Source: Sipunculus nudus
Lineage: Eukaryota > Annelida > Sipuncula > Golfingiida > Sipunculidae
Length of the DNA stretch: 64,000 bases
NCBI GenBank assembly: GCA_026874595.1
Contig: CM049312.1
Coordinates: 63,890,929 to 63,954,928, forward strand
Direction of reading: 5' to 3'
The first letter of the stretch is position 1. Each line of letters starts with the position of its first letter. Made by a program: the position numbers and the translations under genes. Under the pieces are notes generated by a model. It was given only the letters and a program-made list of their open reading frames with translations, was not told where the DNA came from and did not search any database. Of this stretch, positions 1 through 12,950 are shown piece by piece.

Positions 1-102
1 GGGGGGTAGAATGTACAATTGATTTACGGTAGCGGTTTTACATCGCTCTGAAATGCACTTTGTCGTCAATATTTTCAATATCAACATAACTATGTGTGTG
101 TG

Positions 103-114
103 GGTGAGAGAGCC

Positions 115-161
<47 letters not shown>

Positions 162-170
162 AAGAGAGAG
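103..170. repeat. (GA)n microsatellite
   Basis: Near-perfect GA dinucleotide run in the intron upstream of the first visible SH3-gene exon. Open frames here (Arg-Glu repeats) are microsatellite artefacts. Confidence 0.9.
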
Positions 171-334
171 CTGTAACAATAATTCTCGTAAAACTAGGTG
201 TACATGTGTTAATAGCATTCAAACCCTCAGTGGCCACATCTACGATATTTATATCATATCAAAAACTTTGCATTTGCTGATATATTTTATGTAATAAAAA
301 TTGTAATTTCAACATATATGTTTCTTGGTTTCAG

Positions 335-2118
335 TAGAGAAGTACAACCCCGCGGATGAGAAGTACGGTTTCCTGCCTCCGCCGCCGTTCACATCCGTGT
401 CGAAGAGGAAGTGGAGAGTCCGCCCGCTATTCGAGATGACCAAGCTCAAAGAGGTAAGAATTATATCACTCTGTTTATGTTAATTAATGAAAAATATAAA
501 AATCTGTGACCGGCAATGATGGGTAACTGTCTAATGATGGATGAATTGTGTTCCGTGTAATCTCAAGGTTTCCTATCATCGAGATAATAATTTATATTAT
601 TATTATATTACTGGTTTTCTATAATTATTAAATAATTTGTATCAAGGACTCATATTAAATATTATAACTGTGTATATTTATTATTATAATTATTATTATT
701 ATTTTTATTATTATTATTATTAATAATTATAGTCGTACAGTGTGGCAGTTACTAGTAGTTACTATAGTATCAATTGATTCAGAGAGCCAGTGATACGATT
801 AGGTACCTTGATAAATAGTTGGTGTTGTTTTGTAATTAAGAAAATGGCTTTAACAGAGAAAAAAGCTACGTTTGCTTCCATCTATTAACAGAAAGATGTG
901 CTATGCTTTGGCGTTGTATATGTCACATTTTGAAACTTTAATTTTCCTTCATAGTACAATATTTAAACAATACATAATGTATAACATGTTTTTATATATT
1001 TTCAGCTTGTGAACAGGACTCCCGGAAAGAAAGTCCTAGACAACACACTCAGCACCACGGTCTCCGACGACGGCGGTACGGAAAATCCAGCGTCCACATT
1101 CGAAGATAGCCCCACCAGGTCCGTCTGCTTCTTGCTGGATACCTTGGCTTCTGCGCATGCGCAGGCTCCAGCAAATCTACCACTGCTCGTCACTTCCGAT
1201 TACGAACCCGAAGCAGACCGGCCAAGAGGCGACGCGGTAGCCGTGCGGACTGGAATGGTTGTGAATGGCTTGTACCAGGAGCCTGGCTGGGTATACGTAC
1301 GACTACCATCGAATGCTGCAGGATACGTACCCGCACGTTGTGTTACCCCGTACCACCTGTCACTGAACGAGAGTCTACAGAGTAACTCATCAAGTGACTC
1401 CAGAGCTTCGACAAGATGTACCCACGCCAGACGTAACGCCACATCTCTAAACACAAGAACGTGCTCGTGCAAGAACAAAAGCTGCAGTAAGGAACCGGCG
1501 TCAAAACGAGGCCGATTTGAACAAGGGATCAACACACAGTGCAACACACATCACTGCGCCCATGACAGAAACAACAACGCAAGCTACATGGGGTCAGACT
1601 CTACTTGTGGACATTCTGGTTTCAAGCACACACGATTGAACCAAAGCTTGGAGTCTGACGCAGACAGTTGTATCTCGCACACGGATTCTTCAAATAGTGA
1701 GTGTTCCTCAGACGGAGAAGTTGATACAAGTAAACCGTCGGCGCTGTTTGATTTGCTGCGAGCTGATAAACCCCGCGAGGATACCAAGGATACGAAAACT
1801 AAAGAAAGCAAAACAGAGAGTGGCTCGTCTCGTGAGAGACAACGCAAGAAAGCATGCTGCAAGGAGCACACCTGCTGCGCATCTGTGACGTCACTTTCGC
1901 GTCCTCCGCGCCTCACTGTGGTTTTCGATTACGTCGGCACCGATGAGTATGACGTCAGCGTGAGGCACCAAGAAGTCGTGACGCTGCTGAACGGAGAGGA
2001 TCCTGATTGGCTGTGGATTCGCCGCACCGATGGAGTGGAGGGATTTATTCCGCGGGCGTACACCGTAGACCTGGAAGCTCTGCATCTTGATCCCTACAGC
2101 CGGACTACTTACTTGTGA
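335..2118 (+). CDS. Two-SH3-domain adaptor-like protein, 3' exons only
   Basis: Two exons are visible: 335-453 (acceptor tttcag before 335, donor GT at 454) and 1006-2118 (acceptor ttcag, stop TGA 2116-2118). They join in phase 0. The first begins with two bases completing a codon from an upstream exon outside the window, so the N-terminus is missing. About 410 residues are visible. The first exon is basic and proline-rich (PPPPFTSV). SH3 domain 1 is at about 1171-1353 (ALYDY-like VTSDYEPEAD, then GWVYV and AGYVPARCV). SH3 domain 2 is at about 1909-2070 (VFDYVGTDE, EDPDWLWI, EGFIPRAY). The ~180-residue linker is low-complexity, Ser/Thr/Lys-rich and unusually Cys/His-rich (CSCKNKSCSK, CCKEHTCC). 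SH3 domains bind proline-rich ligands, so an adaptor role is inferred. From memory the two SH3s resemble those of Drosophila Dlish-type SH3 proteins (WVYV and EDPDW patterns); this is a tentative resemblance. SH3 identity is secure, orthology is not. Confidence 0.85.
454..1005 (+). other. Intron of the SH3 gene
   Basis: Phase-0 intron with donor gag|gtaaga and acceptor tattttcag|ctt. It is AT-rich with ATT/TTA-type trinucleotide runs around 590-730. No other feature is seen. Confidence 0.75.
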
Positions 2119-4850
2119 TGTCATAATAGAATGTGTAAATATATTAATGCGCCGGACTTTACCCTGCCTAGCTTACTTGTGGCGTTTACACGGACAGTAT
2201 TTATAGATATCTGTGAATATGTTTATTATGTGAATATGTATTTATGTATATATGTAAATACGAAAAATTGTAAATATGTAAAATGTGATATCGAAGGTGA
2301 CTTCAGTCTTACATAATATCATGCAAAATTAGAAGAAGAATATACATGCACTTCTACAACCCTACTATACCTTATTATATCTGCCAGTTCAGCATACATA
2401 CATCTATATTACATAGACTGATGTGTAAATTTACATATACCATTTCCATTTCCATATACAATTTGTCATTAAACATATTTATATACCTTGACATTCACTG
2501 ACACAGTCATACTTATCATCGTTATCATCATGCATATCATTTATACCTATGAAGTCTTTTGTAAATATAATTTATTATGTTTTTATATAAGAGTTTTGTT
2601 GTTTTTAATCATAAGAAAAGGACAATATCTACAGATGAAATGAAGCCATTGGGGAGTTATAAAATGCTAAAATATAGAGTAATTATAAATTGCCCCCCAT
2701 GACTATATGCCTCCCTCTGACCCCGCCATTATATATTGAATTAACTATAAACTAATCCTCTGATTTAGGCCAATTGTGTATATATAGGTGAAAGTTAGGT
2801 TTGCTGATTATTTCATGGAACATGTTGATAAAGCTTATTAAAAAAATAAAATGATAATAAACAGCATATATAAGAAGTATTGATGTAAAGAAAAATAACT
2901 AAACTTTAGCCAAAATCACTATTACTTATGGTTTTTCTACGACCAATTGAAAAGTCTTAACAAATAGTAATTCAGTATTATCATGAATGGTGACTGCCTA
3001 GAACTTATGACGAAGCAACGAAAAGGCCAGGCAAATAATAAGATAAACAATTAACTGTCTGCGGAGTTTCCTTTTTTTATTAGATTTACCGCTGTAAAGC
3101 CTACCCCCCCCCCCCCCCTTCCAGGTTACCCCTGGTAACATTAAATCGATTTCAGATTACCCCCTGGTTAAGTATGACCTAATTTTGGGTTACCTCTTCA
3201 ATGATCATCATTACCCTAGTAATTAAACATGTTAATCCCTTACTATTTAAACTGGTGATATATTATTTCAATAAACTAATCGGAAGATATGAGATATAAC
3301 AGATGGAATCAATCTTTGAAAAATACAATAATTATTGTCTCAAAATGTTACTTATAAGGTTAATTATATTTATATTGATTGCTGCTCTTCACCAATGCTA
3401 ATGACACATTACATGCGGACATAAGATATACAAAGATTCACACTATTTTTGGCAATCAAGAAGAAATAAATCATATACATTTTAAGTAATTAAGCATTTC
3501 ATAAAATACTAAAATACTAGAAAAAATGGGGGCCCTTTGCAGAGAATATATAGTCGCGTATTGTGTGGCCAGACCTTGTAAGGTAGCGAATTGCCCAGAC
3601 CAAGAAATATTTGTTTCATTTCTATTTAATTTGCTTTTAAATGTAATGATAGAATTTCATAGCCAAAATTGAATATGTTTTTCTTTACAGATAAAGAAAA
3701 TCTCCAACCTTAGTCTGTCTAGATAATTTTTTTTTCTCCAGTTTCCTTAAAGGCCTCTGTAAGCTTAATAAGTCTAGTTTAAGCCAAGGGTCCATTTTTA
3801 CAGCCATCAATTATCTAATCTAATATTTTATAAGAGCTCTCAATGATTGAATCGGCATAATTATTTATTTACTTTATCAACTAAGACAATCAAGTTATAA
3901 CCCTGTTGTCTATTCTACGATTTATATTAACACAGAAGATTAGCCATGTATTTTAATATACAAATTTATGACAAAAGTCTTGCATTGGTGGAGCTATTAT
4001 ATTTTCAATTTTTCAAATATATTTTTTATGTTTATATCTGTATAGCAGCATTTCTTTGTTAAGACCAGCTGGGTTTTAAGGAAATCACATGCCTACATAC
4101 CTTTCGTATTAAGACAGGTTCCCGAAGTTATAAATAAAAAAAAACTGTATCATATATAATGTCTCGATAAACCTCGCGATTTCAACTGTTTTTCAAAATG
4201 AAGTGTAAATCCTAGGCACAGGATTTAAAAAGGAGGACTGTGGATAAATTTGCATCTGCGATATGTTTCAATATTTTGAATGACTTCAAATAAAAATGTG
4301 TTGAAATATTTCCTCTGTTATAAAGTTATGTTTAAATATGACACTTTTACATACGTAAATGGAATGTCGCAATGCGGGTAAAAGACTATAAATGTTTAAA
4401 TATAAGTACACATAAGTTGTTCCTTCGGTTAATATCGGTTAAACCTTTTCACCAGTACTGTGCGTCACTCATTTACTTCATGCGTCCCCAGTACAGGGAG
4501 ACAGATTGACAGATGCAAAGTACGTATTTCCATATATCTTTTTTTCAATGTCGGTGTAAAAAAGTCCATGCATTATTGTTGGGAATAATAACTATACAAA
4601 GAATGCAGGCCAAAGTGTGTTCCACAGCCTTTTCTCTGTCACATTTTGGCCCATTACATGTCATTAAATCGAACATAAAGAAAAATACAGTAACTTATTC
4701 AGATAAGTACCTATTTTCTCCTGCAGACCTTTAAGTCATCTTGCAAGTGCGAAGAGGTAACGTAACATAAACATGCATGTTGTACATACACGAAGCATGC
4801 TACATACACTTTATGATAAGGTCTTAAAACCGTCAAGCTTCTTTCATTCA
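2119..4850. other. 3' UTR and intergenic DNA after the SH3 gene
   Basis: AT-rich sequence with no convincing exon on either strand. A candidate poly(A) signal AATAAA lies at 2845-2850, about 730 bases after the stop, which would be a long but possible 3' UTR. A poly-C run is at about 3104-3118. Confidence 0.5.
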
Positions 4851-4854
4851 ATTT

Positions 4855-7062
4855 ATCTATTATAAATTAGAACTACCTATATAATGAATGAATTTATATA
4901 CTTGCGTGACCATTTTTTCGTTTAAAGAAAACATTTAGATTTTATCATCAATATCGTCTTAAAATACAAATATCTGTTGACATTAGTGATATTAAAGACA
5001 TTATTAATATACCGGTACAATTATTGTACTACCATCATCTTAGATTTTATTGTTTTAAGAAAACAAATTCGAAAACTACGTTTCAGATTAGATGATACTT
5101 ACCTGCTTTGCGACTCTGATCCAACTTTATACTCGACGTGTATGTTTGCGATATCAACTTAATATTATTTTGCCCTTTTGCTAATAATCATCTTTAGTTT
5201 GACCAGTCAAGGAATAGAAAATCATTCGTCATCATTTCAAGCATTTCAAACATCACTTCCCAGAGACAAGCTCTCTCAAGCTTTGTCAATTGGTTTGGGT
5301 GGGATGAATTTTGGCCGAGTTTCAGGAATTTGAACTTAGATATATCAGCCTGATATTGGGCCTGTGTATACATCTCCATAGCTTCGTGGTATACTGGTGG
5401 GGCCACCTACAATTTAACTTAACCATTATAAATTAGAACTACCTATATAATTTACGAATTTGGATACTTGTTTTACTATATTTCAGTTTAAAGACATATT
5501 GTTCATTATAACACGGAAATAATCCACGAGACATGCTCTCTCAAGTTTTGTCAAACGGTTGGGTTTTTGATGACTGTTGGCCGAGTTACAAGAATAGTAA
5601 GTTAGTCATTTGCCATACTAACATACAAATCGCAGAAACCAAAGGAGCCAGCATCACCAAATGTGTTGTGCAAATGTTTGTCACATGAATCATATTTAAA
5701 ACAGAATTTTGTGGCGCCAACTACATCGACCTTTTTTAACGGGCAAATACCTGGTTATTTTAGCTTCTTTCGGCTTAGAAATGTTTTATGACGATGCTTT
5801 CGAGCTGAATGGTTTATTTTTTTCACAAGAATTATCCTAGTTTATGGTTCTTTCAATTGTATAAGAATAGATTGGGTTCACTATTTTTTGGTAGAGTCAT
5901 AGAAAGCTGAATCTGTTCTTGCAGCCACAAATAAGCCTATAACTGAGGGCTGTGATAGTCTTTTTCTGCAAAACTGTTGTTTAAACTTCTGTAACACTGC
6001 ACAAAAATGATTCTTAGGTGGTCTTTGTTAGAGTTTTCTTAATTGATTTTTGCCGAATTATTGGACCTTTAACTGTAAAAGAATTGTATCGTTTATTATT
6101 CTAAACATTTTCATAAAAAAACATTTTATGAATAGGTCAGCTTGAAAAACAAAACCATTGTAGCCAAGTTCTTTTAGTATGTGTCAACAGATTAACAAAC
6201 AGGCCAAGGTTTTCTCTGTTTCTATAAATTACTTGGCAGGCTGATAACTATTTCAGATTCGGCAACAAGCCAAAGGTCAGTCTGGATCTGTTTATATCTT
6301 TGGCCACCTATCAACTGTATCAGATTAGGAAACAAGTCATGAGTTCACTCAGTGCAGCCAGGTATAGGTCAAGAGTTCACTCAGTGCAGTCGCTGCAGCT
6401 TGTTATTTGTTCCGGTCGACTTGGGACAACTGCTTTCCTCACCTGAGCTTGATCAGCCTAGTGCACCTGACTCAATAGAGGTTTGGTGTATTTGCCTGAT
6501 ATTTTGTCTTGTCCATGCATCTTTGATGGCTTTCTCCTACACAAGACTGGTATCGCCACCTACAATGACTTTTGAACAGTCTATGTACGTGCTTATTTCT
6601 CAGAAGGGATTTAATATACCAGCCTGAAATTGTTCAAATCTACACATATAGGATAGCTTCGTTGTATACAAGACTGCTAGCGCTACGTACAATAATTTTT
6701 CCCACAATGTATGTCCCTGCTCATTCCCCAGGAGGGATTTGATATATCAGCCTGATATTGGGCATATTTATACATCTCCATAGCTTCGTCGTTAACAAAA
6801 CTGGTGGTGCCACCTAGATAATATTTGTAGTGTATGCTCCTGCTTATTTCTCAGAAGTAATTGTACATATCAACCTTAAATTATGAAAGTCGATCCATCT
6901 TAGATAGTTTTGTTCTGTACAAGACTTGTGGCGCCACCTACAATTGTTTCATGCATCTGCACTTTGTCCAAGAGTGATTTAATGTATTTACTTGAAATTT
7001 TGCATGTCTATAGATCTTTGATAACTTCCTCGTCACAAGACTGTTGCGCCACCTACAATAAT
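4855..7062. repeat. Diverged tandem-repeat region, including about five ~125 bp units with a GCCACCTACAAT core
   Basis: A clear block at about 6430-7062 repeats a unit containing 'acaagactggtggcgccacctacaat' variants (core hits near 6550, 6677, 6802, 6928 and 7043, spacing 115-127). Each unit also carries a 'gatttaatatatcagcctgaaattt' and 'catagcttcg' segment. Earlier, 4858-4935 and 5425-5500 are diverged copies of each other, as are 5260-5335 (ctctctcaagctttgtcaa) and 5530-5600; further single units lie at about 5330-5410 and 5713. Short open frames in this block are not supported as genes. Confidence 0.7.
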
Positions 7063-7573
7063 TTTTGTGTTGTGTGCAACCATGCCTGTATTTCAGCAGT
7101 GATGTTTGTTTAATTGGTGTTTGTACTCGGGTTCAAAATGTTAAGTACTTGCATTTTCCATTTACATGTCACACATACACTTGAAAAGTAACGATTGGAG
7201 GCATTATACCTGATGTATATTCCAATGCACAGGTTCGCAATAGGCTTGTAGGTCTTGTTTGTGTAATATAGCTAGAGTATATTAGAGTCACAATGTCACA
7301 AATTCTGCTATATGGATATAATTACCTGAATACCTTATACTTTCCATCGAGGTTCACGTATTCCTTCCATTTTAGTGTCAATGTTTACAAACTTGAATGA
7401 AGGTCGTGTTAATTTTTTTGGTATTAAAATAACTACATAAAATCTGAATTTTCTAAAACTAAACTTATAAATGTAACATATTATGAATACCTTTTAAGTG
7501 ATTTATTTGTTATATAAACATATCAATTTTAATATAAACCACCTGATTTCTACCAATTTACGGCTGCAGGAAA

Positions 7574-8475
7574 ATGATTTGGTCAATCCTCTTGCTGACA
7601 CTGCCGGCGATCTCAGGTATGTTTTAGTATATTATGTAATTAATAAAAGCAATGTACATGAAACACTTAACGTCATTAACGTTAATATCAATATTCATGG
7701 ACCGTGTTGTATGACAATATAGAAAGTATAATATATGGCAAAACTTATTAATATACATTATATGATGCCAGCATGATAACAACTTTGGTGATAGAATCCG
7801 GAAACCACACCCCTTGTCAGAGTTAGTTGAGGCGTTAAAAGGTATGGTTCTCAGGCCATTTTTTTTCAGAAATCAGTGCTAAACAGGCAAAAGTACTGCA
7901 TAACAAAGAATATTGTATCATAATTGTATATTTTTCTACTTGAAAGATGAAAATCAAAATAAAATATTTTGATGCGGGGGGGGGGGGGTTAAAATTGACG
8001 CGGGCGGTGCCTGAGAACCATACCTTTCATTTGATTGGCCTTATAAGAATTTAACTAGATGCAACTCACATTCTCCTTAAGAACTCATAGAAATATCAGT
8101 TTTCACCAAGACAATGCATGGATAAAAAACAATTTACAATATAATGAATTACAAACTATGATAACAATGCGCATTTTGTTTCACGTTACGAGATAAAGCG
8201 TCACGGATGTGTCACAAACGTTTTACTCTCCCATCTGATGCGATTCACAACTTCAATTCCTCGATGCCTGTTACCTCATGCATGGGTCTTAACATATTAT
8301 GGATAAAGGAATAACGTATAGCTGTTAACTCTAACATTTTCTGCATTAATGTTTAATTCATATGGTATTCAGGAATATTATACAAAAATTAAACTGCACA
8401 AAGTTATAATCAACGTTAACTAGTAAACATATATAATGGGGTCTAAAAAACTCAACTGTAAACTTTAAAGCAGAT

Positions 8476-8534
<59 letters not shown>

Positions 8535-9184
8535 ACGGAACCTAATAATAACAGATCACGTAATCGTGACGAGCATAAATTTCTGTTACGGAGATAAAAA
8601 ATAAGATTCTGCAACAATAGGCAGCGTGAAATGTCAAGGGGAATTATTAAAGAAATCAGTGTTTTTTTGTTAACAAATAAATATTATGTATTCTTAGAAC
8701 AATCCTAACATTACAATAGACTAAATCAATACAATACACAGTATTAAAGACATAACAGTAAGAAAATGTACATCACCAGAGTCCGGATCCTAGGCTTTGA
8801 TTTCTGGATACGACAACTGTCACAATCCAAAAAGAGTCTTTTAGCACAAATTATCCATGTAAACAGTTCAAGTAAATCTTCCCGGTGAAAAGTCTAACTA
8901 AATCTCGAAGATAATCTGTTGTAATTTAGAAGTGAAGTTCAGGTAAAATCCCAACTGAAGACAATCTGTATAAAATCTGTATATAGTCTGTATAAAGTCC
9001 ATAGAAAATCTGTAACTATGCAATTATCGGAGTAGGTCCCAAGACTGAAGAGAAAGTCGTACCTTTTAGTGCCCGCTGGTATTTTCCTTTTTTCCTGGCT
9101 CTAAACACCGTCCCTATTAATAGCTTTTTCACCCGAAGTCCAGAAACCTGTAGGCACGGAAAATTCCAAAGAACAAACTCGAAG

Positions 9185-9235
<51 letters not shown>

Positions 9236-11675
9236 TTATTTATATATATATATATTTAAACAGATAAATAGATATATAGAAAGATTTTAGGAAATAATTT
9301 AGGAAATATAACAATGTTTGCACACTTAAACTCATGCGAAAACTTATTTATGATTGCTAAATTGAAAGATTTTCTCTTGGGCATGCAAGTGAAGTTCAGT
9401 CCGTGACTATGACAACACCTTAGCCTTAGAACTATTCAATTCACAATTACAATAGCACATTTTCCATTTATAGCTACGCAAAAAATTGTTAAATGGAACG
9501 TTAAAATTTACTTTGATAGTAGTGCACAATGCGTATACTAAAATAGTAATACCGCTTTATAATTAATTCACATGCAGGGGTTTTCAGCAAGCCTCACACA
9601 AACACGTATGCCCCTCCGCCTAGACGGGACGGTATCTGCCGAGGCCTAGGCGGTGAACGTTCTATGATCCAACTTTTGGACATTATACTGAGTGTAGCCC
9701 CACCTTGCAGTAAGTAACATGAATAAATTTTAATATTCCAAATGTCTCGTCAATAAGATATCACAAACCACGAAAACAAGGCATGCCGAATTAAGAGAAA
9801 ATATGTTTTTTTTTTTGTGTGTGAGCTTTGTAAGTTGAGGAAAAAAGTTCAGGGTTTTTAATGCTATAATAGAAATATATAAAAGTAATGCTATACATAG
9901 TTATTAATTAAGTTTTGTTCAATAAGTCTTTAAACATGTTTTGGCTGTTGTAATGATTCAATATTTTATAAACTGTTCCCATGTGACACGCACGCAGAGT
10001 ATGCGGCGTGTATGGTAAGAGATTTCATAAAAATATCTGCCGGATCTTCCCGTACTGCAGCATGCCACATTTTCCATTGTCGCATCCGGTATACCATGCA
10101 AAACCGGCAATAGAGCCACATATAGCAATTTTGTTTGCAGGATAGCTATTCTGCATACAGTTTCCGCGTATAGGAATTCTCACCTTATTTTTTTGTAATT
10201 ATCGATTTGTCAGCCCTATTCCACGTTCCTATGCATGATTCACATTCCGTGCATATTGAATATTAGCTTTACTGTAGCTTATGAGCAGCTTATTATCACT
10301 CACTTCACGCCCTTAATCTATGATTTATGAGACTGACTGGAGAGATGATAAATACTGCCTGATAAATAATTAGAAACACCTATAAGCACTGTGTCCGCTG
10401 TCGTGATGACAATTTTGGTGTACCTAATTAAGGGAGAGGGCATTGCGCATGCGCAAAAATTGGACCCAAAAATGCAGAATATGCCAGATAATTAATGATA
10501 TAAGTAAAGTATTATTATTAATATAACTTTAGAAATATCGTTTAATTGTAATTTCTAAAGATATGTTTGAAAAAAAAATCAGTTTCCTTGATTGGTTTAT
10601 TGATTTGTAAATACAAAAACAGGATGCCCAGGAATTTTCACCCACATGTTTGATCCGAAGATTTATGAATTACCCGGGGTGGCTACCTGCTACCAGGCCT
10701 GGCCTCACATGAGCGTTCTTCGTGACGACGCCCGCCGGCTGTGCCAGAGAGAAGATGGACAGCTCGTCAGCATTGAGTCCCAAATGGAAATGATTCATCT
10801 GTGGACCCTGCTTGACGAAAACCAAATAACATGTAAGCAAACCCTCATTCAATACCACTCATTTTGCACGGTCACTGGGCTAAAACCCCCGCATCCATCG
10901 GTCCCGACTCAGAATGGAATTATTATTCTTGTGTTTTATTTTTTTCTATATATCTTTCATTTATAGCCTTTCAGCTCTTCGAATGTGTGTTGTTTCCCGT
11001 TAACCCCTGTAAATGAAACAGTGAGGTTATCCATTCTTAATATTGTTCTGTGTTGTATTGTTCTGCCCATGACCAGAAATCATTTGTCACATTTGCAAAA
11101 TACGCGAGGCAATTGCGGCACCTCAAGGATACTTACTTGTATTCGCAATAAGGCCACATGAATATGTGTTTGAGTTTGTCGAAATTCGAATGTTATTGGT
11201 TAAACGGCAGCTATGCAGCTGCTACAAAGCGAAACATAAATTGATACTGAAAAAAATATATCTGGTAACGGCTATATTTATCTATTGACTTGAGAGAGAG
11301 TTTGTAAGATTTTAGTGGAACAGAAGTCACAGGCCCGCTAGCTCCGTTTAAGGCTGAATACTCCCATTTTGCCTCCGACGGGCACAGCTAATTTTTATAA
11401 TCAAATGTACCGTTATACTGTATCAATTTTCTTTGTTAAACATGTATTCGTGGGTTTGGAATTTTAGGAATCAGGAGTTAGCCCACACAGTATAAACCTT
11501 TACTCTCTGTAAAACTATATCAGTAGGAATTGTCGACCTATTGTTAAAAAAAACCCATCATGGACCATGTTACCAATGAGTCGATGTGTCTGTTAGCATA
11601 AATATGGTCTTACAAAATGTTTATGACGTGTGCTAAAGAAGAGGGGCCGTTTTGGCAAGGTGGTCGGTAGACGAG

Positions 11676-11763
<88 letters not shown>

Positions 11764-12950
11764 CAAGTGGACAGACCAGGGCAAAATAGAGTGGGGCCGA
11801 TTCCAGATTCTACTTAATTGGAACCCATAAACCCCCCCCCCCCTCTTAAAAGGGTTTTTGCCTCGGAAGTAATAAATAAATATTACGCATGGGTTACACT
11901 TTAGGTGGACTATTTATTTTAATTTTCTTAAATTTTTTTTGGTTGAGGTAACCGCCTTCATTTTTTTAAAGCCAACTTATGTACATATATGTACATCTGC
12001 AGAATACCATTCCGGTTTCGGACTACATGACAGGGCAGTATAACACGTTTCCTCTCATTTTATATCCTTTTTTAAACCAAGCCCGTTGACTACTGCACTT
12101 GTGGGCCCTGGCTGCGTCGTCGTCCCCATTGCTGGGTCATACCTGCAGGGAACCCCCGAAAGGCGCTACCGTAGAGGAGGGGGGGGGGGTGTGAAACACA
12201 GCCGTTGGACACGGCCTTTTTATTAAGCTTGCAGAGGGCTTACCCTGAGTGGGGGTCGACCGTGAAAATTCTCTGCACCTCGGCTGAGATTTGAACTCAC
12301 GATCTCTCGGCTTTGAGTCCGGTTAAGAATTAGGTGACGGTAATTTATACTCAACAAACTTCACACGGGTCTCATGGGCGCCATTTGGTATGAGCTCCAA
12401 TAAATCACGTGGACAGACCTTGAATATTAAAGATTTTTATTATTGTCGGAAAACAGAGGAGGATCGATTACGGATCCGAACCCATGTAGGTGACACACAG
12501 GTCTAGGGTTCCAACCGCTTTGCCAGTAAAGCAAGCTTCAATGACGAGAGTGAAGTCCGCCTATATTTACACCCCGTACATCTCTCCCTCTCTCTCTTTC
12601 TCTTTCTCTTTCTCAACCTAAATCTAATTCAAGTGAATAGAACAACTATTTAGATAGGACAATACATTTAACCAACATACAATATATTAATCCATTATGA
12701 TATATATTTTCTTTGCATTCTAGGTAAGAGATCCCCTGGATACTGGACCTCCGGTGTAAAGACAGTTGGTATTTGGCAATGGCAGGCCACTGGTGAAAAC
12801 GCGACTTTCCTGGACTGGGCTGCAGGTCAACCTAGTGGAGCTGAAGAAGAAATGTCAATGTTCATCGATAAACGGACGCACGCTTTACACGATGCAGACG
12901 GAAAGGCTTATTGTTCTCCACTCTGTGAGGAGAAGGTCCGATGCATCTAA
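7574..12950 (+). CDS. Secreted C-type lectin-like domain protein, four exons
   Basis: Exons inferred from GT-AG sites and phase: 7574-7616, 9578-9709, 10623-10832, 12724-12950 (TAA 12948-12950). All three introns are phase 1; the joined frame is 612 nt, 203 aa. Residues 1-15 form a signal peptide (MIWSILLLTLPAIS). Residues 16-58 are a spacer with no recognised domain, ending in APPC. The CTLD runs from Cys60 to the end: Cys60/Cys81 are the extra N-terminal pair of a long-form CTLD, then LCQREDGQLVSIES (Cys99), YWTSG, WQW, and PLCEEKVRC (Cys196, Cys202) at the end. The sugar-site positions read GQPSG and LHDADG instead of QPD/EPN and WND, so Ca2+-dependent sugar binding is doubtful. Role inferred: secreted recognition or effector protein. 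It has no breaks, so it is the best candidate for a working family member. A poly(A) signal AATAAA follows at 12990-12995. Confidence 0.82.
7838..8027. mobile_element. MITE-like element with 19 bp perfect terminal inverted repeats
   Basis: The left terminus AAAGGTATGGTTCTCAGGC (7838-7856) is the exact reverse complement of the right terminus (8009-8027). The 190 bp body is AT-rich with a G run at about 7977-7988 and no ORF. No clear target-site duplication is visible. It sits in intron 1 of the first CTLD gene. Confidence 0.75.
8481..8530. repeat. (AT)n microsatellite
   Basis: Fifty bases of uninterrupted AT dinucleotide immediately before a 'tgttacggaacc' motif. Confidence 0.95.
9187..9255. 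repeat. (TA)n microsatellite
   Basis: TA dinucleotide run interrupted by TTTATTTATTTA, in intron 1 of the first CTLD gene. Confidence 0.9.
11679..11760. repeat. Compound (CT)n(AT)n microsatellite
   Basis: About 40 bases of CT dinucleotide directly followed by about 40 bases of AT dinucleotide. The open frames here on both strands (Leu-Ser and Tyr-Ile runs) are artefacts. Confidence 0.95.
11945..12345 (-). mobile_element. SINE-like dispersed repeat, diverged copy
   Basis: Read on the minus strand, it starts with a tRNA-promoter-like stretch (B-box-like gagttcaaatctc near 12285-12300). The body shares 'tcagccgagg' and 'gagaattttca' with the copies at 35795-36235 and 58500-58955. The far end (gaggtaac.gcctcca and ctgcagaatacca) also matches. 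The coding-looking frame seen in the other copies is destroyed here, which argues that the family is non-coding. Confidence 0.55.

Larger units (their letters stand above)
7617..9577 (+). other. Intron 1 of the first CTLD gene
   Basis: Donor cag|gtatgt, acceptor cacatgcag. It holds a MITE (7838-8027), a long AT repeat (8481-8530), and a stretch at about 8531-9180 starting 'tgttacggaacc' with many 'aatctgtataaa' variants, which could be an LTR-like or other dispersed repeat. A second AT-rich microsatellite is at 9187-9255. Confidence 0.7.
10833..12723 (+). other. Intron 3 of the first CTLD gene
   Basis: Donor at|gtaagc, acceptor gcattctag. It contains a compound microsatellite (11679-11760), a poly-C run near 11830, a SINE-like repeat on the minus strand (about 11945-12345) and a further dispersed-repeat piece (about 12460-12560) shared with 19380-19860. 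Confidence 0.75.

Noticed and set aside
53-294. Overlapping Arg/Glu-repeat open frames
   Set aside because: Translations of a (GA)n microsatellite; no start context or domain.
11593-11830. Open frames with Leu-Ser and Tyr-Ile repeats on both strands
   Set aside because: Artefacts of the (CT)n(AT)n microsatellite. The same applies to frames at 22159-22394, 39818-40148, 50050-50260 and the C-terminal part of 52114-52374.
12285-12345. tRNA-like stretch on the minus strand
   Set aside because: Only a B-box-like segment is present with no foldable cloverleaf; better explained as the head of a SINE.
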